From assembly GCF_910592395.1 (NCBI RefSeq), contig NC_088323.1, forward strand, positions 9,610,001-9,674,000: a stretch of 64,000 nt of DNA. The letters run 5' to 3'. Below, in pieces: positions 20,353-32,529 of this stretch. The notes under the pieces are model-generated. The model did no database searches, had not been told where the DNA came from, and saw only the letters and a list, made by a program, of their open reading frames with translations. Within the stretch, counting starts at the first letter, position 1. Each line of letters opens with the position of its first letter. A program made the position numbers and the translations under genes. Source of the stretch: Lineus longissimus (taxonomy: Eukaryota > Nemertea > Pilidiophora > Heteronemertea > Lineidae).

Positions 20353-23300
20353 GTGGGCAATATTTCAGTTTTCATATTCGCAACCGATTTTGCAGTAAAG
20401 ACATTATTTGCTGTTGTTAATACGTGGACAACAACTTAAACGCCGTTACGGCGGTGCTCTTAATTCTGTCCTTCTCTGTACTTTTGCCTGACTGACGATC
20501 CCGCCTACTGCACGGTTTGACATAACAATTTTCTTCGTCCAGGACTGATTGCCTACATGTACCAGGGCAAATGAGGCCATCAAACAGCATATTAAGTGTT
20601 GTCAAGTATGTTAGGTATAACTACATTTTGTTTGAATGACTCGTTCTATGGAACGATCTTCATCCTCCGCGCAACGCGCCCATCATGGTTAGAATTTTTT
20701 CGGCAGTCGCGTGACCTATATGACTCGTACAGTTGGCCAATGCGATGCCTTTGAAATACACACAATAGCATGAAACTGCCGACACTATGCGCGAGCTTCG
20801 AATTAATAAAACCATCAAGAGTACAATTGGAGTTGAGGAATGTATTCAACTAGGTGATGGCTTGTGTGCACTTAATGTGACGAACTTGAACGTTAGTACC
20901 AATGTTGCTGTTGAAAAATAAAACCTATTCTCGTTCGAATGAGGACTACATTTTACACCTTCATTTCAACATTGAGGGTGAATTACAGTCGTCCGGTGAT
21001 TACTTCGACTCAACTAAAATGGTAAACTGGCCACAGTGATAAATACGTGCACCTGCACAAAATTACTTTGTAATTCTAGACATGTGCCTTATGCGTATAT
21101 AATAAAGCAGTATTCCAAGTCGTTGTCAGCAACTCGGAAACCACTTCGTTGTATCAATATTTTGCACCGATCCAATCTGGGAATATAAAAAACACTACTG
21201 CAGATGGAATATCACTATGAAAACTTACGTTGATTAACTGAGTGTATTACTAGATAACTGTAAATGTATTCAACCGCGGAGATAAAGTCGCAGTGAGAGT
21301 TGGAACGTCAAAGCCGAGAAAGCGCACTTTGAATTCGAAATCCGAAATTCGAAACGGGCCAAGGCGCCTATTAAGTGGCAACAGCCTACAAAAACAGTAT
21401 AAGAATATCGATGTTTTCATATCAACACTTGGATACTTATGGAATAATACAAATATTTATTGCATAGGTATCAAATTGTTTAAGAGGCAATAAATATCAA
21501 GCATTCAGGAAAAAAAACAATATGCATGAATAAATGACCTGCATTATTATTTAATCGTGGCAAATTTACAGCTAATTATCATGTACTGAATATCGATATT
21601 CTCATATTCACTGTTTATTAGCGTTTTCAATTACTAAGCGAGAGTAAGCACCACAGCGTTTTTTTGGTACTGTGGGGCCTCACCTTGCGCTCGGTCGAAG
21701 AGAGCGACCCTCGGATTGGGTTAGTACGGCTAAAAACTGCCACCCGCGAATGGGGTTTTTGAGAAAAGATGGCAGACGATCCCACAAATGCAGGTTTTGT
21801 GATGTATACACATTTGTTTTATTGCTTCAGACTGCATTTTCTGGCAAGAAAAAAAAAGTAATGGTAGAATTATTGATATAAGGATGTGAAAATTCTGCCA
21901 ATATGATTGAAGAGTATTTTTTTCAGTTAAAGTACGAACACCCAGTCTGGTGTCATTCTTTTTTACGCTTCTTTACTATTATTCGGACCTAGCGCGAGAG
22001 CGTTCGGGCTCAATTCATACCAGGCATGCGCTTCAAGGCGCGAGATCCACTGCGATGGACTATCTAAATATCACGAGATCTCACAGGGAGGCGAGTGGTT
22101 TTACCAGGCTGGCTACGAAAATTGTTTCCGTAAGGTTTCCCCAGATTCCGGAGTTCATACATTCTGCCGAATTGCCATGGCCGTTGGGAAGGGCGTCAGA
22201 CTGGAGCGCAACCTCTCTTATAATGCAGGGTATCCCAAAGTGGTACTGTACGTTAATAATGGGTTGATATCATCAATTATTATCATCATTATTATTTATG
22301 ACGTTTGTCTAATCAAGAGCAAGAGAGTAACGTCATTCCATCTCTCACTTTTAATATAACTTAAGCTTATTCATCCGTTATTACCCGAAGATGCTATATC
22401 TTAACTTTTTATCCGCCGAACTAGCAGAGGGGCAACTATCGTTCGTACCGTGATGTAAGGATCTATGGTCAGTTCCCACCGTGGGTGTAATCGGTCTTTT
22501 ACCACACAGGGAAAAATTTCATAGTCACAGTGGCTGTTTTTCATTACGCCTTGAGTCCTCACCGTAACGTCTACGTCTTCAGCCAATATGATAGTGGGGA
22601 TTTTAAAATGATATCTCATTTTAACGAACTCACATACATTGCTGGCGAATATGGCGATGGTGTCATAGGTGTAAGCACTCGTCGTGGAAGGAAAACTGCC
22701 TTTGCAAAGATTCGAGCATTTCGATTCGATTTGAATGGAAATGGTAATTGCCAAAAGTTGATTCTACCGTATGCTGAACTTACGAGAAGTCTCGGTCCAA
22801 AAAATTCGAGGTTCGAATATTTCAAAATGGTTTTATGCGGTGAGAATGTTTTCTTGGAGTTGACCTTTCGATGCAAATTTCTGAAGCACAAGAACAGGGA
22901 AAAACCCAATCTATATCTTGGTTAGTTTGGTATAAAATAGTAAACGTAGGGTTCGTTCTTAAACTTCAGTATGTTAAAAGCCTAGAAGGGATGCGCTACT
23001 CTCTTATGTCTGAAGCCGACATAGATAAATCGCTTAATATTGATAACATCATGTTAGAAGATATCGGGTGTGATTTAAATGGTTATCTCATATAAATCAT
23101 CAGTCAGAACAAACTCCATCATTGGCCATGAAACTTAGCACATCATAATTGTATCTCATCAAAAAAGGTTTCATAACTGGCATCTCTCGGCTTATCTTAG
23201 TTAAGGCAAGTTAACTCATTTAGTGACTACACATCTACATGTACATGTATCTGGGTTTAGATTTGCATGTATTGTGTCATACAACCTTATTCAGACCATC

Positions 23301-23368
23301 AACCAAGATCATGGCTGGCAAATATTCAATAGTATTTGTTAAAGAACATTTCGTTCATATCATCACTG
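20353..23368. other. No confident gene
   Basis: Overlapping ORFs on both strands at 22401-22925 (up to 131 codons) lack a recognisable domain; the plus-strand one has the more protein-like composition but no support. A GC-rich patch at 21660-21730 contains GGGTTAGTAC, which faintly recalls a 5S rRNA segment, but the rest does not fit. A short ATT/TCA-rich run lies at about 22270-22300. Confidence 0.45.
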
Positions 23369-23373
23369 GTTAT

Positions 23374-23567
23374 TGTAGTGTACTGAGAGCTGTTCATAAT
23401 TGGCGCCTTGTATCTTGTTGTCCCTACTGCGGCTGCGCAGTAATAATAAAGTTGTTACATGATGGCTGACTTGCGAGTTCGGTCGAGTCTGTTCACGGTC
23501 CATCTAAAACCGATTTATCCGGCACTCGAAGGCGTCCCTGCCGAGTTCTAGCCCTCCGGATAATACA
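23374..23567 (+). repeat. 5' LTR
   Basis: 194 bp, identical in length to the 3' LTR and differing from it at two C/T positions (near 23383 and in the GGCGTCCCTGCC segment). AATAAA at about 23445 could serve as poly(A) signal. The sequence after the LTR (TTGGCGACGAG) is in the primer-binding-site position and resembles the start seen in Mag-type elements; the tRNA was not assigned. Confidence 0.95.
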
Positions 23568-23600
23568 TTGGCGACGAGTACGACCAGGTGAGAACCTAAG

Positions 23601-25304
23601 ATGACAGACAATCTTGAAATAAGCGCTGTCAAGGCGTTTGATATGAGCGGTGATCCAAACACACTGGGTACAAAATGGCTAAAATGGCGCCGTGGATTTC
23701 AATGCAACGTAGATGCGAAGGCGATTACAGCCGATGCCCGCAAGTGTTCGTTGCTTCTCCACTGTGCGGGGGAGGCAGTCCAAGATCTTTTTGAGACCCT
23801 TACAGACCCTGGCCCAGCCGTTACGGTGGATGCTGACGGCCGTGCTGTAGCTGATCGGGCTACCAACTATGAAAAGGCATTACGTACACTCAATGCACAC
23901 TTCGTACACAAGGTTAACGAACCATACGAAAGACATGTGTTTCGGGCTATGCAGCAGGAAGCAGACGAAACTGTGGATCAATTCGTGGCAAGGCTGCGTA
24001 GACAGGCACAGTTTTGTAACTTTACTAACGTTGATGCGGATATTCGGGATCAGGTTATCGATAAATGTAAGTCATCCAAACTTCGTAGGAAACTCCTAGA
24101 AAAAGTTGATCTGACTCTAAAGCAAGCACAGCACTTGGCAAGAGCTCTAGAAGCGGTCGATTACCAAATGAAGTCAATGGACCTAGGCACTAGTGAAAAA
24201 GCTGACTCAGGTGCAAGCTCTGGTGCTGACTCTGTAAATCGTGTTTCACACTCGTCCAAGAGGGGGAGTGCCAGTGGCGGCAAGCCCAAGCATGATTACA
24301 GAGGGCCCAAAGGTGGTCCAAAAGGGCAGAAGAAAGGCAAATATTATCGTTGTGGCAACGAAGGTCACTTTGGTAAAGATGATTGTTGTCCTGCTAAAAA
24401 TGTAGAATGTCGCAAATGTGAAAAGATGGGACATTTCGCCAAGGTTTGCAGAACAAAGCAAGGCCACAAGAAGCAGTATCACGTGACTGAGTCCAAACGG
24501 GATTTAGCTGACGAGGAGCTGTATTCGATATATTCGGCGAGAGATTCAAGTTCAGAAATTCAGGTCGATGTTGGTGTGTCAGGCAAAAATGTGCAATTCA
24601 CCGTCGACACTGCCGCATCAGTGTCAGTCATTCCGCATGAGTTATATCAGGAAAAATTCAAGGATGTGTTGCCATTGTCTCCAACCAATGTGAAATTGAA
24701 AAGCTATTCCGGTGATGAAATTCCAGTCATGGGCGAATTTAAGGTCGAGGTTTGCTACAATGGGCAAACGGCTTCGCTCCCTCTGTTCGTCACCAAAGGC
24801 GAAAGAGTAGCATTGTTTGGGCGCAATTGGCTTAGTGTGATCAAGCTAGATTGGCATCGTTTGTTCAGTGTGATGTCACTCACAAGTGATCCTGAAATTC
24901 AGAAAGTGTTAGATAAGTACCCTCATGTGTTCTCAAATGAGATGGGTACCATCCGTGGCTACAAGGCCGATATTCGCTTGAAAGAATCATGTAGTCCGGT
25001 GTTCAAGAAAGCTAGGCCTGTTCCATATGCTCTAAGGGAGAAAGTAGGCCTAGAGTTAGATAGATTAGAGAAAGCGGGTGTGTTGGAAAAATGTACCACA
25101 AGTGAATGGGCATCACCCATTGTTGTTGTACCTAAAAGTGATGGACAGATTAGGATCTGCGGAGACTATAAAGTGACAATAAATCCGCTGATAGAGGATA
25201 ATGCGTATCCATTACCAACCTCAGAGGACTTGTTTGCAACGCTAGCGGTAGTGAGGTATTCTCAAAGATTGACCTCAGCCATGCATACCAACAGTTGGAA
25301 TTGA
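23601..25304 (+). CDS. gag-pol: Gag-protease-RT (N-terminal part) of Gypsy element
   Basis: A 567-codon ORF starting 33 bp after the 5' LTR. The first 230 residues are Gag. Next come a lysine/glycine-rich stretch and two zinc knuckles: the second (residues about 270-283) is a perfect C-x2-C-x4-H-x4-C, while the first reads KYYRCGNEGHFGKDDC, so its first Cys has become Tyr. The protease motif is FTVDTAASVSVI at residue about 336, with DTA where DTG or DSG is usual. The RT begins with VPYALREKV and IRICGDYKVTINP. The frame is lost at about residue 549, and the last 18 or so residues are out of frame. A single absent base at 25247-25248 accounts for it. Confidence 0.93.
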   Translation: MTDNLEISAVKAFDMSGDPNTLGTKWLKWRRGFQCNVDAKAITADARKCSLLLHCAGEAVQDLFETLTDPGPAVTVDADGRAVADRATNYEKALRTLNAHFVHKVNEPYERHVFRAMQQEADETVDQFVARLRRQAQFCNFTNVDADIRDQVIDKCKSSKLRRKLLEKVDLTLKQAQHLARALEAVDYQMKSMDLGTSEKADSGASSGADSVNRVSHSSKRGSASGGKPKHDYRGPKGGPKGQKKGKYYRCGNEGHFGKDDCCPAKNVECRKCEKMGHFAKVCRTKQGHKKQYHVTESKRDLADEELYSIYSARDSSSEIQVDVGVSGKNVQFTVDTAASVSVIPHELYQEKFKDVLPLSPTNVKLKSYSGDEIPVMGEFKVEVCYNGQTASLPLFVTKGERVALFGRNWLSVIKLDWHRLFSVMSLTSDPEIQKVLDKYPHVFSNEMGTIRGYKADIRLKESCSPVFKKARPVPYALREKVGLELDRLEKAGVLEKCTTSEWASPIVVVPKSDGQIRICGDYKVTINPLIEDNAYPLPTSEDLFATLAVVRYSQRLTSAMHTNSWN

Positions 25305-27691
25305 CGGAGAATTCGAGGGAACTCTGTACTATAAATACGCATCAGGGATTATATAGATACAGAAAACTACCATTCGGGATTAAATCAGCGCCCTCTATAT
25401 TCCAATCCGTGATTGATAGAATCCTAGGAAACCAGAAGGGTGTGGCAAGCATTCTCGATGACATTCTCATTGGGACCAAGATTCCCGAGCACGTGGATAG
25501 CCTGGACACAGTGCTAAAGCAGTTGGCAGATCACAATGTGGTTGCCAAAAGACCTAAATGCAAATTCAAAGTTCCAGAAGTGTCCTACTTTGGACATATG
25601 ATAAACGCTGAAGGTCGCGCATGCATGAAAGACAAGGTTGATGCAATTCTGAATGCGAGAAAACCGGAGAATGTATCCGAACTGCGTACATTTCTAGGGA
25701 TCGTGGGGTATTATGGGTCGTTCATACCCAATATGTCGACCAAGTTCGCCCCGCTATACAGGTTGTTGCGCAATGATACTCCCTGGCAGTGGTCTCATGA
25801 GTGTGATGAGGCGCCCCAAAGTGTTAAAGACGAACTGACTAGTGATCGTATCTTGGTTCATTACGACCCTGCTAAGCCTCTCATCTTAGCTACCGATGCT
25901 TCGCCCACAGGAGTTGGAGCTTTGATTTCGCACCGCATGGAAGATGGATCCGAGAGACCGATAGCTTTTGCGTCGCGATCATTGACCGATAGCGAGCGTA
26001 ATTATGCGCAAATTGAAAAAGAGGGACTTGGAATCATTTATGGAGTTAAGAAATTCCATAAATATTTGTATGGCAGAAAATTCGAGTTGATTACAGATCA
26101 TGAGCCGTTGACTACCATATTTGGACCAAAGACTGGGGTACCGACCCTAGCTGCGCTCAGATTGCAGAGATGGGCTCTGATACTAATGGCCTATGACTAT
26201 ACCATACATTACCGTCGATCAAAGGATCATGCAAATGCTGATATGTTGTCGCGCTTCCCAGTAGATGACTGTCAGACTGCTACTGAGTTGAAAATCAACT
26301 ATTTCAGTATGGTTGATGAACTACCAGTTTCTGCGGAGGACATTAGTGAGCAAACTAGGAAAGATCCGATCTTGTCACGTGTGTATCACTATGTCATGCA
26401 TGGATGGCCAGACCAAGGGAAAGATCCGGACATAGTCGAGTATTGGAAACGTCGAGATGAACTTTCCGCGGACCAAGGCTGTCTGCTATGGGGAATTCGC
26501 GTGGTGATTCCGCCTAAGTTCCGTAGTCGCTTGTTAAAGGAGCTACATCATGAACATTTTGGGATGGTTCGCATGAAAGCGATGGCAAGAAGTTATCTAT
26601 GGTATCCTGGTATCGATGTGGATATCGAAGCGCTGGTTAAATCCTGTGACGCGTGTCTTGCTTTCCAAAGCAACCCAGGACCAGTACCATTGATTCCATG
26701 GCCATACCCAACCAAGTTTTGGGAACGTGTGCATATTGACTTTGGATACCTTGAACAGTTGAACTATTTGCTGCTAGTTGATGTTCATAGCAAATGGGTT
26801 GAGATTGAACTGATGTATCAGAACACCACTGCTGAGAAAACCGTTGATGTCTTACGCAGTTGGTTCGCGCGCTTCGGTCTACCGATAGAATGCGTTTCTG
26901 ATAACGGCCCTCAATTCATATCGCAGGTGTTCGAAGATTTCTGTAGCAGAAATGGGATTAAGCACACACTCTCACCCCCATACCACCCTCAGACAAACGG
27001 GGCTGCTGAGAACATTGTCAAGGAAGCAAAGAAGGCTTTCAAGAAACATTACTATGCAGAAAGGAAGGGTTCAGAACCCAAATTGTCGGCAAAGCAACGC
27101 GTCGATGATTTTCTTCTTACATACCGCAGTACACCGCATTGTACAACGGGTCAGTCGCCCGCTGACCTAGTTCTGAAACGTGGACTTAGAACCCGTTTTT
27201 CTATCCTCAGACCAGACTTGAACAAGTCTGTGACTCAGAAGCAACAGAAGATGGTGGACATTCATGATCAACGTGGAGTGAAAATGCGTACATTCAGTCA
27301 AAACGAGGTCGTGCGCGTTAAGAATACGAGGGGAGGAGGAAATGTGAAATGGCTCCCTGGTAAAGTGGTGAAAGTGCTTGGACCACAGTCATATGTCGTT
27401 CGCGTTGGATCTCGCAACCGCTATGTTCATGTTGATCATTTGCAGAAAAGTGGCGAAACTGAACCTGCAAGGTTAGAGTCTGAAGGACCGCAGCCCGCTC
27501 TTATTGTGGAAGTTGTGTCACCCGATCCTGTGGACACTCCTACTCCGGGTTCTTCTGTTGGTAGTGCATTGGCACCGGTATCTAACCCCAATGGGTTAAA
27601 CGAGCGTTCTGAGGTTGGTGGAACTTCTCCAAGATACCCAAGACGAGCAAACCGGAAAGGACCAGACAGACTGATTGAAAGTCATGGGTGA
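25295..27691 (+). CDS. pol: Pol: RT C-terminal part, RNase H, integrase
   Basis: A 798-codon ORF that continues the RT in the next frame; its first Met is incidental. RT shows LPFGIKSAPSIFQ and ILDDILIG (catalytic Asp pair, with Ile-Leu instead of the common Tyr-Leu). RNase H shows ATDASPTGVGA, ERNYAQIEKE and ITDHEPL. Integrase has the HHCC zinc domain (ELHHEHFG ... CDACLAFQ), a core with HIDFGY, SDNGPQF and GAAENIVKEAKK for the DDE triad, and a C-terminal beta domain (VKWLPGKVVKVLGPQSYVV). A polar tail of about 70 residues follows. Everything from RNase H on looks functional. Confidence 0.94.
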   Translation: MELTENSRELCTINTHQGLYRYRKLPFGIKSAPSIFQSVIDRILGNQKGVASILDDILIGTKIPEHVDSLDTVLKQLADHNVVAKRPKCKFKVPEVSYFGHMINAEGRACMKDKVDAILNARKPENVSELRTFLGIVGYYGSFIPNMSTKFAPLYRLLRNDTPWQWSHECDEAPQSVKDELTSDRILVHYDPAKPLILATDASPTGVGALISHRMEDGSERPIAFASRSLTDSERNYAQIEKEGLGIIYGVKKFHKYLYGRKFELITDHEPLTTIFGPKTGVPTLAALRLQRWALILMAYDYTIHYRRSKDHANADMLSRFPVDDCQTATELKINYFSMVDELPVSAEDISEQTRKDPILSRVYHYVMHGWPDQGKDPDIVEYWKRRDELSADQGCLLWGIRVVIPPKFRSRLLKELHHEHFGMVRMKAMARSYLWYPGIDVDIEALVKSCDACLAFQSNPGPVPLIPWPYPTKFWERVHIDFGYLEQLNYLLLVDVHSKWVEIELMYQNTTAEKTVDVLRSWFARFGLPIECVSDNGPQFISQVFEDFCSRNGIKHTLSPPYHPQTNGAAENIVKEAKKAFKKHYYAERKGSEPKLSAKQRVDDFLLTYRSTPHCTTGQSPADLVLKRGLRTRFSILRPDLNKSVTQKQQKMVDIHDQRGVKMRTFSQNEVVRVKNTRGGGNVKWLPGKVVKVLGPQSYVVRVGSRNRYVHVDHLQKSGETEPARLESEGPQPALIVEVVSPDPVDTPTPGSSVGSALAPVSNPNGLNERSEVGGTSPRYPRRANRKGPDRLIESHG

Positions 27692-28197
27692 GAGTAGTGA
27701 CACTCACTAACAGTCGATAGGTTAGTTATGATCATGTGTGTTTTCAGAGTTTGTTGATAATCACTGTGTAAGTTGGGACATTGGGCATCTTACAGTTCTG
27801 ATTGTGTGTTGTTTTGCCTAGTGTTCATTACAGGATTCATCACAGGATTTACTACTTGTGATTTACTATTTTTGTGATTATCATTGCATTGTACTATCTT
27901 GGTAAAATCAAGCTATTTGAGCTACAGGGGTTTTGATCTCCTAGGTGATTATGTTGGTAACAGTTTTGAAACTGAGGATCATAGCCTCTGTTAGTAGTCA
28001 TGTGTTGTATGTGTTTTACCCAGGTATATTTAGGGTATTTGGTTTTGATACGTTTATAAAGAACACTGTACTAAGTTCCAGGTACAAGGTAATTTCAAGA
28101 GACTTTAGAGATATCATTGAGTACGGTAATTTGAGACAACGATGTGAGCATTGGTTGGACTGATGTATGCTTGTAGTAGGTCTTTAGGAGGGAGGAA
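27692..28197 (+). other. Untranslated 3' region of the Gypsy element
   Basis: About 500 bp, T-rich, with repeated ACAGGATTCATC/ACAGGATTTACT segments and stops in all frames. The 72-codon ORF at 27945 has no membrane or envelope features, so no env is called. It ends in the polypurine tract. Confidence 0.7.
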
Positions 28198-28391
28198 TGT
28201 AGTGTATTGAGAGCTGTTCATAATTGGCGCCTTGTATCTTGTTGTCCCTACTGCGGCTGCGCAGTAATAATAAAGTTGTTACATGATGGCTGACTTGCGA
28301 GTTCGGTCGAGTCTGTTCACGGTCCATCTAAAACCGATTTATCCGGCACTCGAAGGCGTCTCTGCCGAGTTCTAGCCCTCCGGATAATACA
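28198..28391 (+). repeat. 3' LTR with preceding polypurine tract
   Basis: 194 bp, preceded immediately by a purine-rich tract (AGGAGGGAGGAA, about 28186-28197) that would prime plus-strand synthesis. It is followed by the GTTAT target duplication. Confidence 0.95.
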
Positions 28392-28396
28392 GTTAT

Positions 28397-30749
28397 GATC
28401 TTTCGTCAGTATAATTGTTCAAATCTATACATCTGAGCTTGACTAGAGATCGAACCATTCCACTTATCAATAGTACGCAAGACTTTGTTTCATGAAGAAA
28501 TTCATTGATATCGTGTCTCTTATGACTTTTCATACTCCACAATGTCTTTTAGGTGAATTTTCACATGCGATAAGCATAATCGACTAGTTTGAAAAAAAGA
28601 AAAAACGTTCTTTTAAAGTGGGCGACCGTCATTCAAATGAGATTCTGTCCTCGACCTGGTAAGTAAGAGAGAATTAGTGGAAAGAGTTTTTACAACTAGT
28701 GTTTTATTTCCAACAACTCTATTCACAGGATACATGATGTTGGGAATTGAAATGGAAAGAATGCGTTATTCGGAGGTTTCAGCTTGCATCTTAATTCTTC
28801 CCTGTCAAAGTCTTTGAGTTTGATGTTTGCACACCCTGATGTCCAGGTTTCATTACACAATGGTTACACCTCTGCTGTTACCACTATGAAGCTTTATTCG
28901 GAGGTTTCAGCTTGCATCTTCTTCTGTTGACGGTCATCGCCTCCGTGGACCATATTGTAGCGTAAAACCGGGTCGTGTGGTACTTACTATGATCCAGCTT
29001 TGATTGCATATGATAGCATTCTTGATGTTCTGGACACAGTAGTTGATAAAAGGTGGACTCAAGATGCTGGACGCTGGATTTTGCATCATCGGATTGCATT
29101 GCCTGGATTCACCCTCGCCTCCCATATTGATAAACATTTTAAAGGAAAATAGAGAAAATCTTCGGCAAGAGATTACGTGATTTGCAACAAGACAAATATA
29201 CTATTTCCAACGTCGGACACGCAAGGTACACCCGGGACGACATTTACCCTTTCAGCTCCATTGCAAGTGTGTTGCATTTCTGATGTTTACATCAATGCAT
29301 GCAGCAAGAATGCTTGAAGAAAATACCGTGAATTTGTCGATTAACTAAAAATCTTCGAGTATGTTGCACTGTAACCCTGTTTTTATCCTGTGAACATTGA
29401 TTTCTATTTCTGTTTTGAACCGATTAAAAATGTTTAAGGGCCGAATTAGAACTGTTTAAGCATGAGTTTCAAATCATTGTGTACACGAAGAAACCTTATC
29501 ATACGGAAGCTATTCATTCGTTTCGAGTACATAACACCACCAAAAATCGATTCGTTTCAGTAGAAGGAGAACATATTTCGGTCGAAGACATGAAACGCTA
29601 TATACAACATGTTTTGATTTTTTTGATAGAAAAAACATGAACAATAGTTACGCAGATTGGGGATTTCGGCACATTCAGATTCAATGGCGGCCATTCCAAG
29701 CAGTGAGAGCGGGCCCTAAAACAACTGTGCCGGGATATGGATGTGTACATGCTGTAGCATCTCAGTCGGTGATGATTATTCTTTGCTCTCTGGTGCAGAT
29801 TGGAATGTAAAAACATTGCCGAATTCACCGACAAATAAACGTGTGCAGATCTATTATCAGTAAGTCGTGTTCGCAACAGTGCGGTCACATTCCCAGCCGC
29901 CCCGAAAGTATGACGTCCCAGCCCAATCCAGTGCAATCCGTTCGGTCAATTCGATGAGGCCCCTGTCTGTGGCCCAGCACTCTCTTCATAGAAGAGGTTA
30001 AGATTTTGTCAGGTTCGGGTTTGAAAGTATATACCTTTAGTTGTAACCTCTCCTGCATGGAGGACCAGCCACGCTGAAAATTCTCTATCTGTGAAGCTCA
30101 TATATATGTATATATATATATCAAACAGCTGATAAGGCGATAGAGATAATATATATTGCATTCCTTTAGAAAGATCAACTAAGAATCTCAGAGGAATATG
30201 CAACGGCATTGGCACATGCAAATGTTCAGATTGAATAAAATTGAATAAAAATCTTAAACTGTTCCACAAATCTTGTATGGATGTTGGCCCAGAATCAGAG
30301 AGCAGCGATAACTGATTCCTGTCGCAGTTACCTGCGATGACCACCATGATCGAGCAATTTTTGTCGCATGTAATCAGGATCTCATATCGTTGAGACCAAA
30401 AGCAATCGATGTCAAAATAAGCACACACCGATCATGCATTGTTTTCTTTGAATCAATCTTACCAAATTATATTATTGACGCTACATAGTAATTGTGTCGT
30501 TATTGATTAAACGCTGTCTTGTTAGAACCGCAGTAGTTATGTCATCGCGATCTATTGGATTTTTGTGTCACAGCAGAACTATAAGGGACGTCAGATCAGA
30601 GAGGTGACTAAACATTCTGGTTTCGTAATTCACCTTTATCCTGATCGGCGCAGCTTGTAGCGGATCGAGCTCTAATATTGTAGGGAAAAAGATTGTTTCC
30701 GACATCAAGTCGGCCTTTCACCCGCCAATATAGCCACATCAACGAAGCG
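28397..30749. other. No confident gene
   Basis: A 27-bp direct repeat (TTATTCGGAGGTTTCAGCTT and following bases) starts at 28766 and 28894. ORFs of 112 and 139 codons on the minus strand (29598-29936, 30009-30428) lack recognisable domains; the second crosses a (TA)n run at about 30102-30121. I see no splice-supported exon here. Confidence 0.45.
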
Positions 30750-30919
30750 CCGGTGTAAAAGTAAAAAGTGTCCCCCCTGGAAAAAGTGTCCGGCCCTATT
30801 GTATTCTGCAATATGGTTCTATAGAGACCTGACAGTCAATAGCTCAGAGATTGAAGCGCATAATAGAATCCTTTGTTCCCGGACATTTTATCCTAGGACA
30901 TTTTAAACTTCTACACCGG
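30750..30919. mobile_element. 170-bp hairpin MITE, CCGGTGTA termini
   Basis: Starts CCGGTGTAAAAGTAAAAAGTG and ends with the near-complement ACTTCTACACCGG. Internal GTGTCC and GGACATTTT blocks also pair. Same termini as the elements at 34721, 57194 and 62255. No coding capacity. Confidence 0.7.
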
Positions 30920-32529
30920 CATTAGAGGCGTTGATCAGGAAAGAGGCTAACTGCTTATGAATTGGATCCGAGGGGAGTATTGCTAAAATTCCGTCAAAAC
31001 ACGTGCTTGTTTTCAATTCTAAAATACCTTCTATCTATAGTCACTAAAACTTTGTGAGATCAACATTCTCTTCCGATTTTCGATCTCGCTCTTGTCCGCT
31101 CGCCGGGCAATTTGACCAACGGCTTCCCAAGTCACGATGATGTTATCAATTATTTTAAAGCTTATTTCAATTTGGCAAAATGATGTCTAAACGAAATGCG
31201 ATATGCCTAATTATTTTTTCGCATGGTAAACGGATGGTGTTCTTCTTACCTTTGATATTTGTTGTGAATAATATGTGGTTCCATGAACTTACTTCGTCTC
31301 AGTTGTTGGGTCCGGTATTTGGCCGACGAAAGTTTAGGGTAACCACTGCCTGCGGATCTGCGTTTATAATCTATACAGAAATGCATTTGAGAAATACACT
31401 TGTTGAATGCAAAATGCTGCATTTCAACACAACCAAGGAGACCCTTAGTTGAGTTGCCAGAACTCTCAGTTCCGCAAAAAGAAAGAGGCTAACGGATTTT
31501 TCTTATGAAACTATGATTTGTGACACCAATGTATTTTTATATCACTTGACGATTAAATCCTCATAAATCCGTTACCGAAATACAACATGTATGCTTGTCT
31601 TGATATCTTTCATGAAGTGACGCGATTGGGTTCGCCAATTATGATATACTAGCATATACCCATGGAGCGGGCAAAGTTGAAATGTAATATACATTAGTTA
31701 AATGGGCACGATGATTGAGCTACATTAAATTTCTAACGTTACTGAAGTTTTATTAAAGGTTAAACACGAAATTAACTGCATTTAGGGACTTATTGCTGCT
31801 ATCTACATGCAACCCCTAATAGATTGATTGGAGTACGCTATTTTGCACAATGCATTGAGACCAGTGACAGCAGGTCCTGTTCCAAATAAGGCCCTCACAT
31901 ATTAGGCATATCACCTACCCACTCCCGTACCCAATGCCACTGTCGGACCAAAGCCAGGCGCATGGAGAGATGCAGAACGCAATGCAAACTGACAACATCA
32001 GTCAGTAAAGAATAAATCAAAGAGCAAGCGCTGGCCACTGTACATATTTTGTCCATCCTGGCATAACTGTTTATTGATACCCTGACTGCATGTTCCGGTA
32101 GGCCACTCTGCAGAATTTGCCTTATCACTCAGGTCAGTGTTTCTCGAATAGAACTAAAATAGAACAGGCTAATCATTAATCTCCCTGCTAATACCCTGCA
32201 CCATGGACAAGGTTGTATAGCACTACATACGTGCTGGAAGCTAATACTGATGTGGCAGGGAGAATATGCGTGAAGTTTGTGTATGCTTTTGAGAATGAGC
32301 GGAGCTCTCCAGTCGACGTGCTCTCTGAAAAGTTGTTATTTATTCTAAAACCACGAAGATATTCGACGTATGACACCCTCAGTGACACTCTTACGTATGA
32401 TCCAGACCTACGAAGCCAAAGGTTGCAAGAATTCGACGTATTTCCAAGGCCAAAGTTTGAAACAAAAATTACCTCCTAAACAGCGGCCACAACGCGCATT
32501 ATAGTATAGATACCCTGAAGGACGACTCA
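30920..32529. other. No gene seen
   Basis: AT-rich, with short ORFs only. The 90-codon plus ORF at 31180-31452 starts with a hydrophobic stretch but has no homology I recognise and no splice context. Confidence 0.4.

Larger units (their letters stand above)
23374..28391 (+). mobile_element. Complete Ty3/Gypsy LTR retrotransposon (Mag/SURL-like)
   Basis: The 5018-bp element is bounded by 194-bp LTRs and flanked by the 5-bp target duplication GTTAT (23369-23373 and 28392-28396). The LTRs begin TGTAG and end ATACA. The order is Gag with zinc knuckles, protease, reverse transcriptase, RNase H, integrase, typical of Metaviridae. Short LTRs and a gag-pol in one frame suggest the Mag/SURL group. 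The LTRs differ at two positions that I can see, so the insertion is young, yet the polyprotein frame is broken once at about 25247. A 500-bp tail after the integrase holds no clear env gene. Confidence 0.95.

Noticed and set aside
21660-21780. Possible 5S rRNA or snRNA relic (GGGTTAGTAC, GC-rich)
   Set aside because: Only a short segment resembles 5S rRNA; the control-region order and flanking stems do not fit.
22401-22925. Overlapping ORFs of 117 and 131 codons
   Set aside because: Open on both strands, no domain or splice context; kept only as unsupported.
27692-28197. Envelope gene in the Gypsy element
   Set aside because: Only 500 bp with stops in all frames and no signal peptide or membrane segment.
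29598-30428. Minus-strand ORFs of 112 and 139 codons
   Set aside because: No domain, one crosses a (TA)n run, and no splice-supported neighbours.
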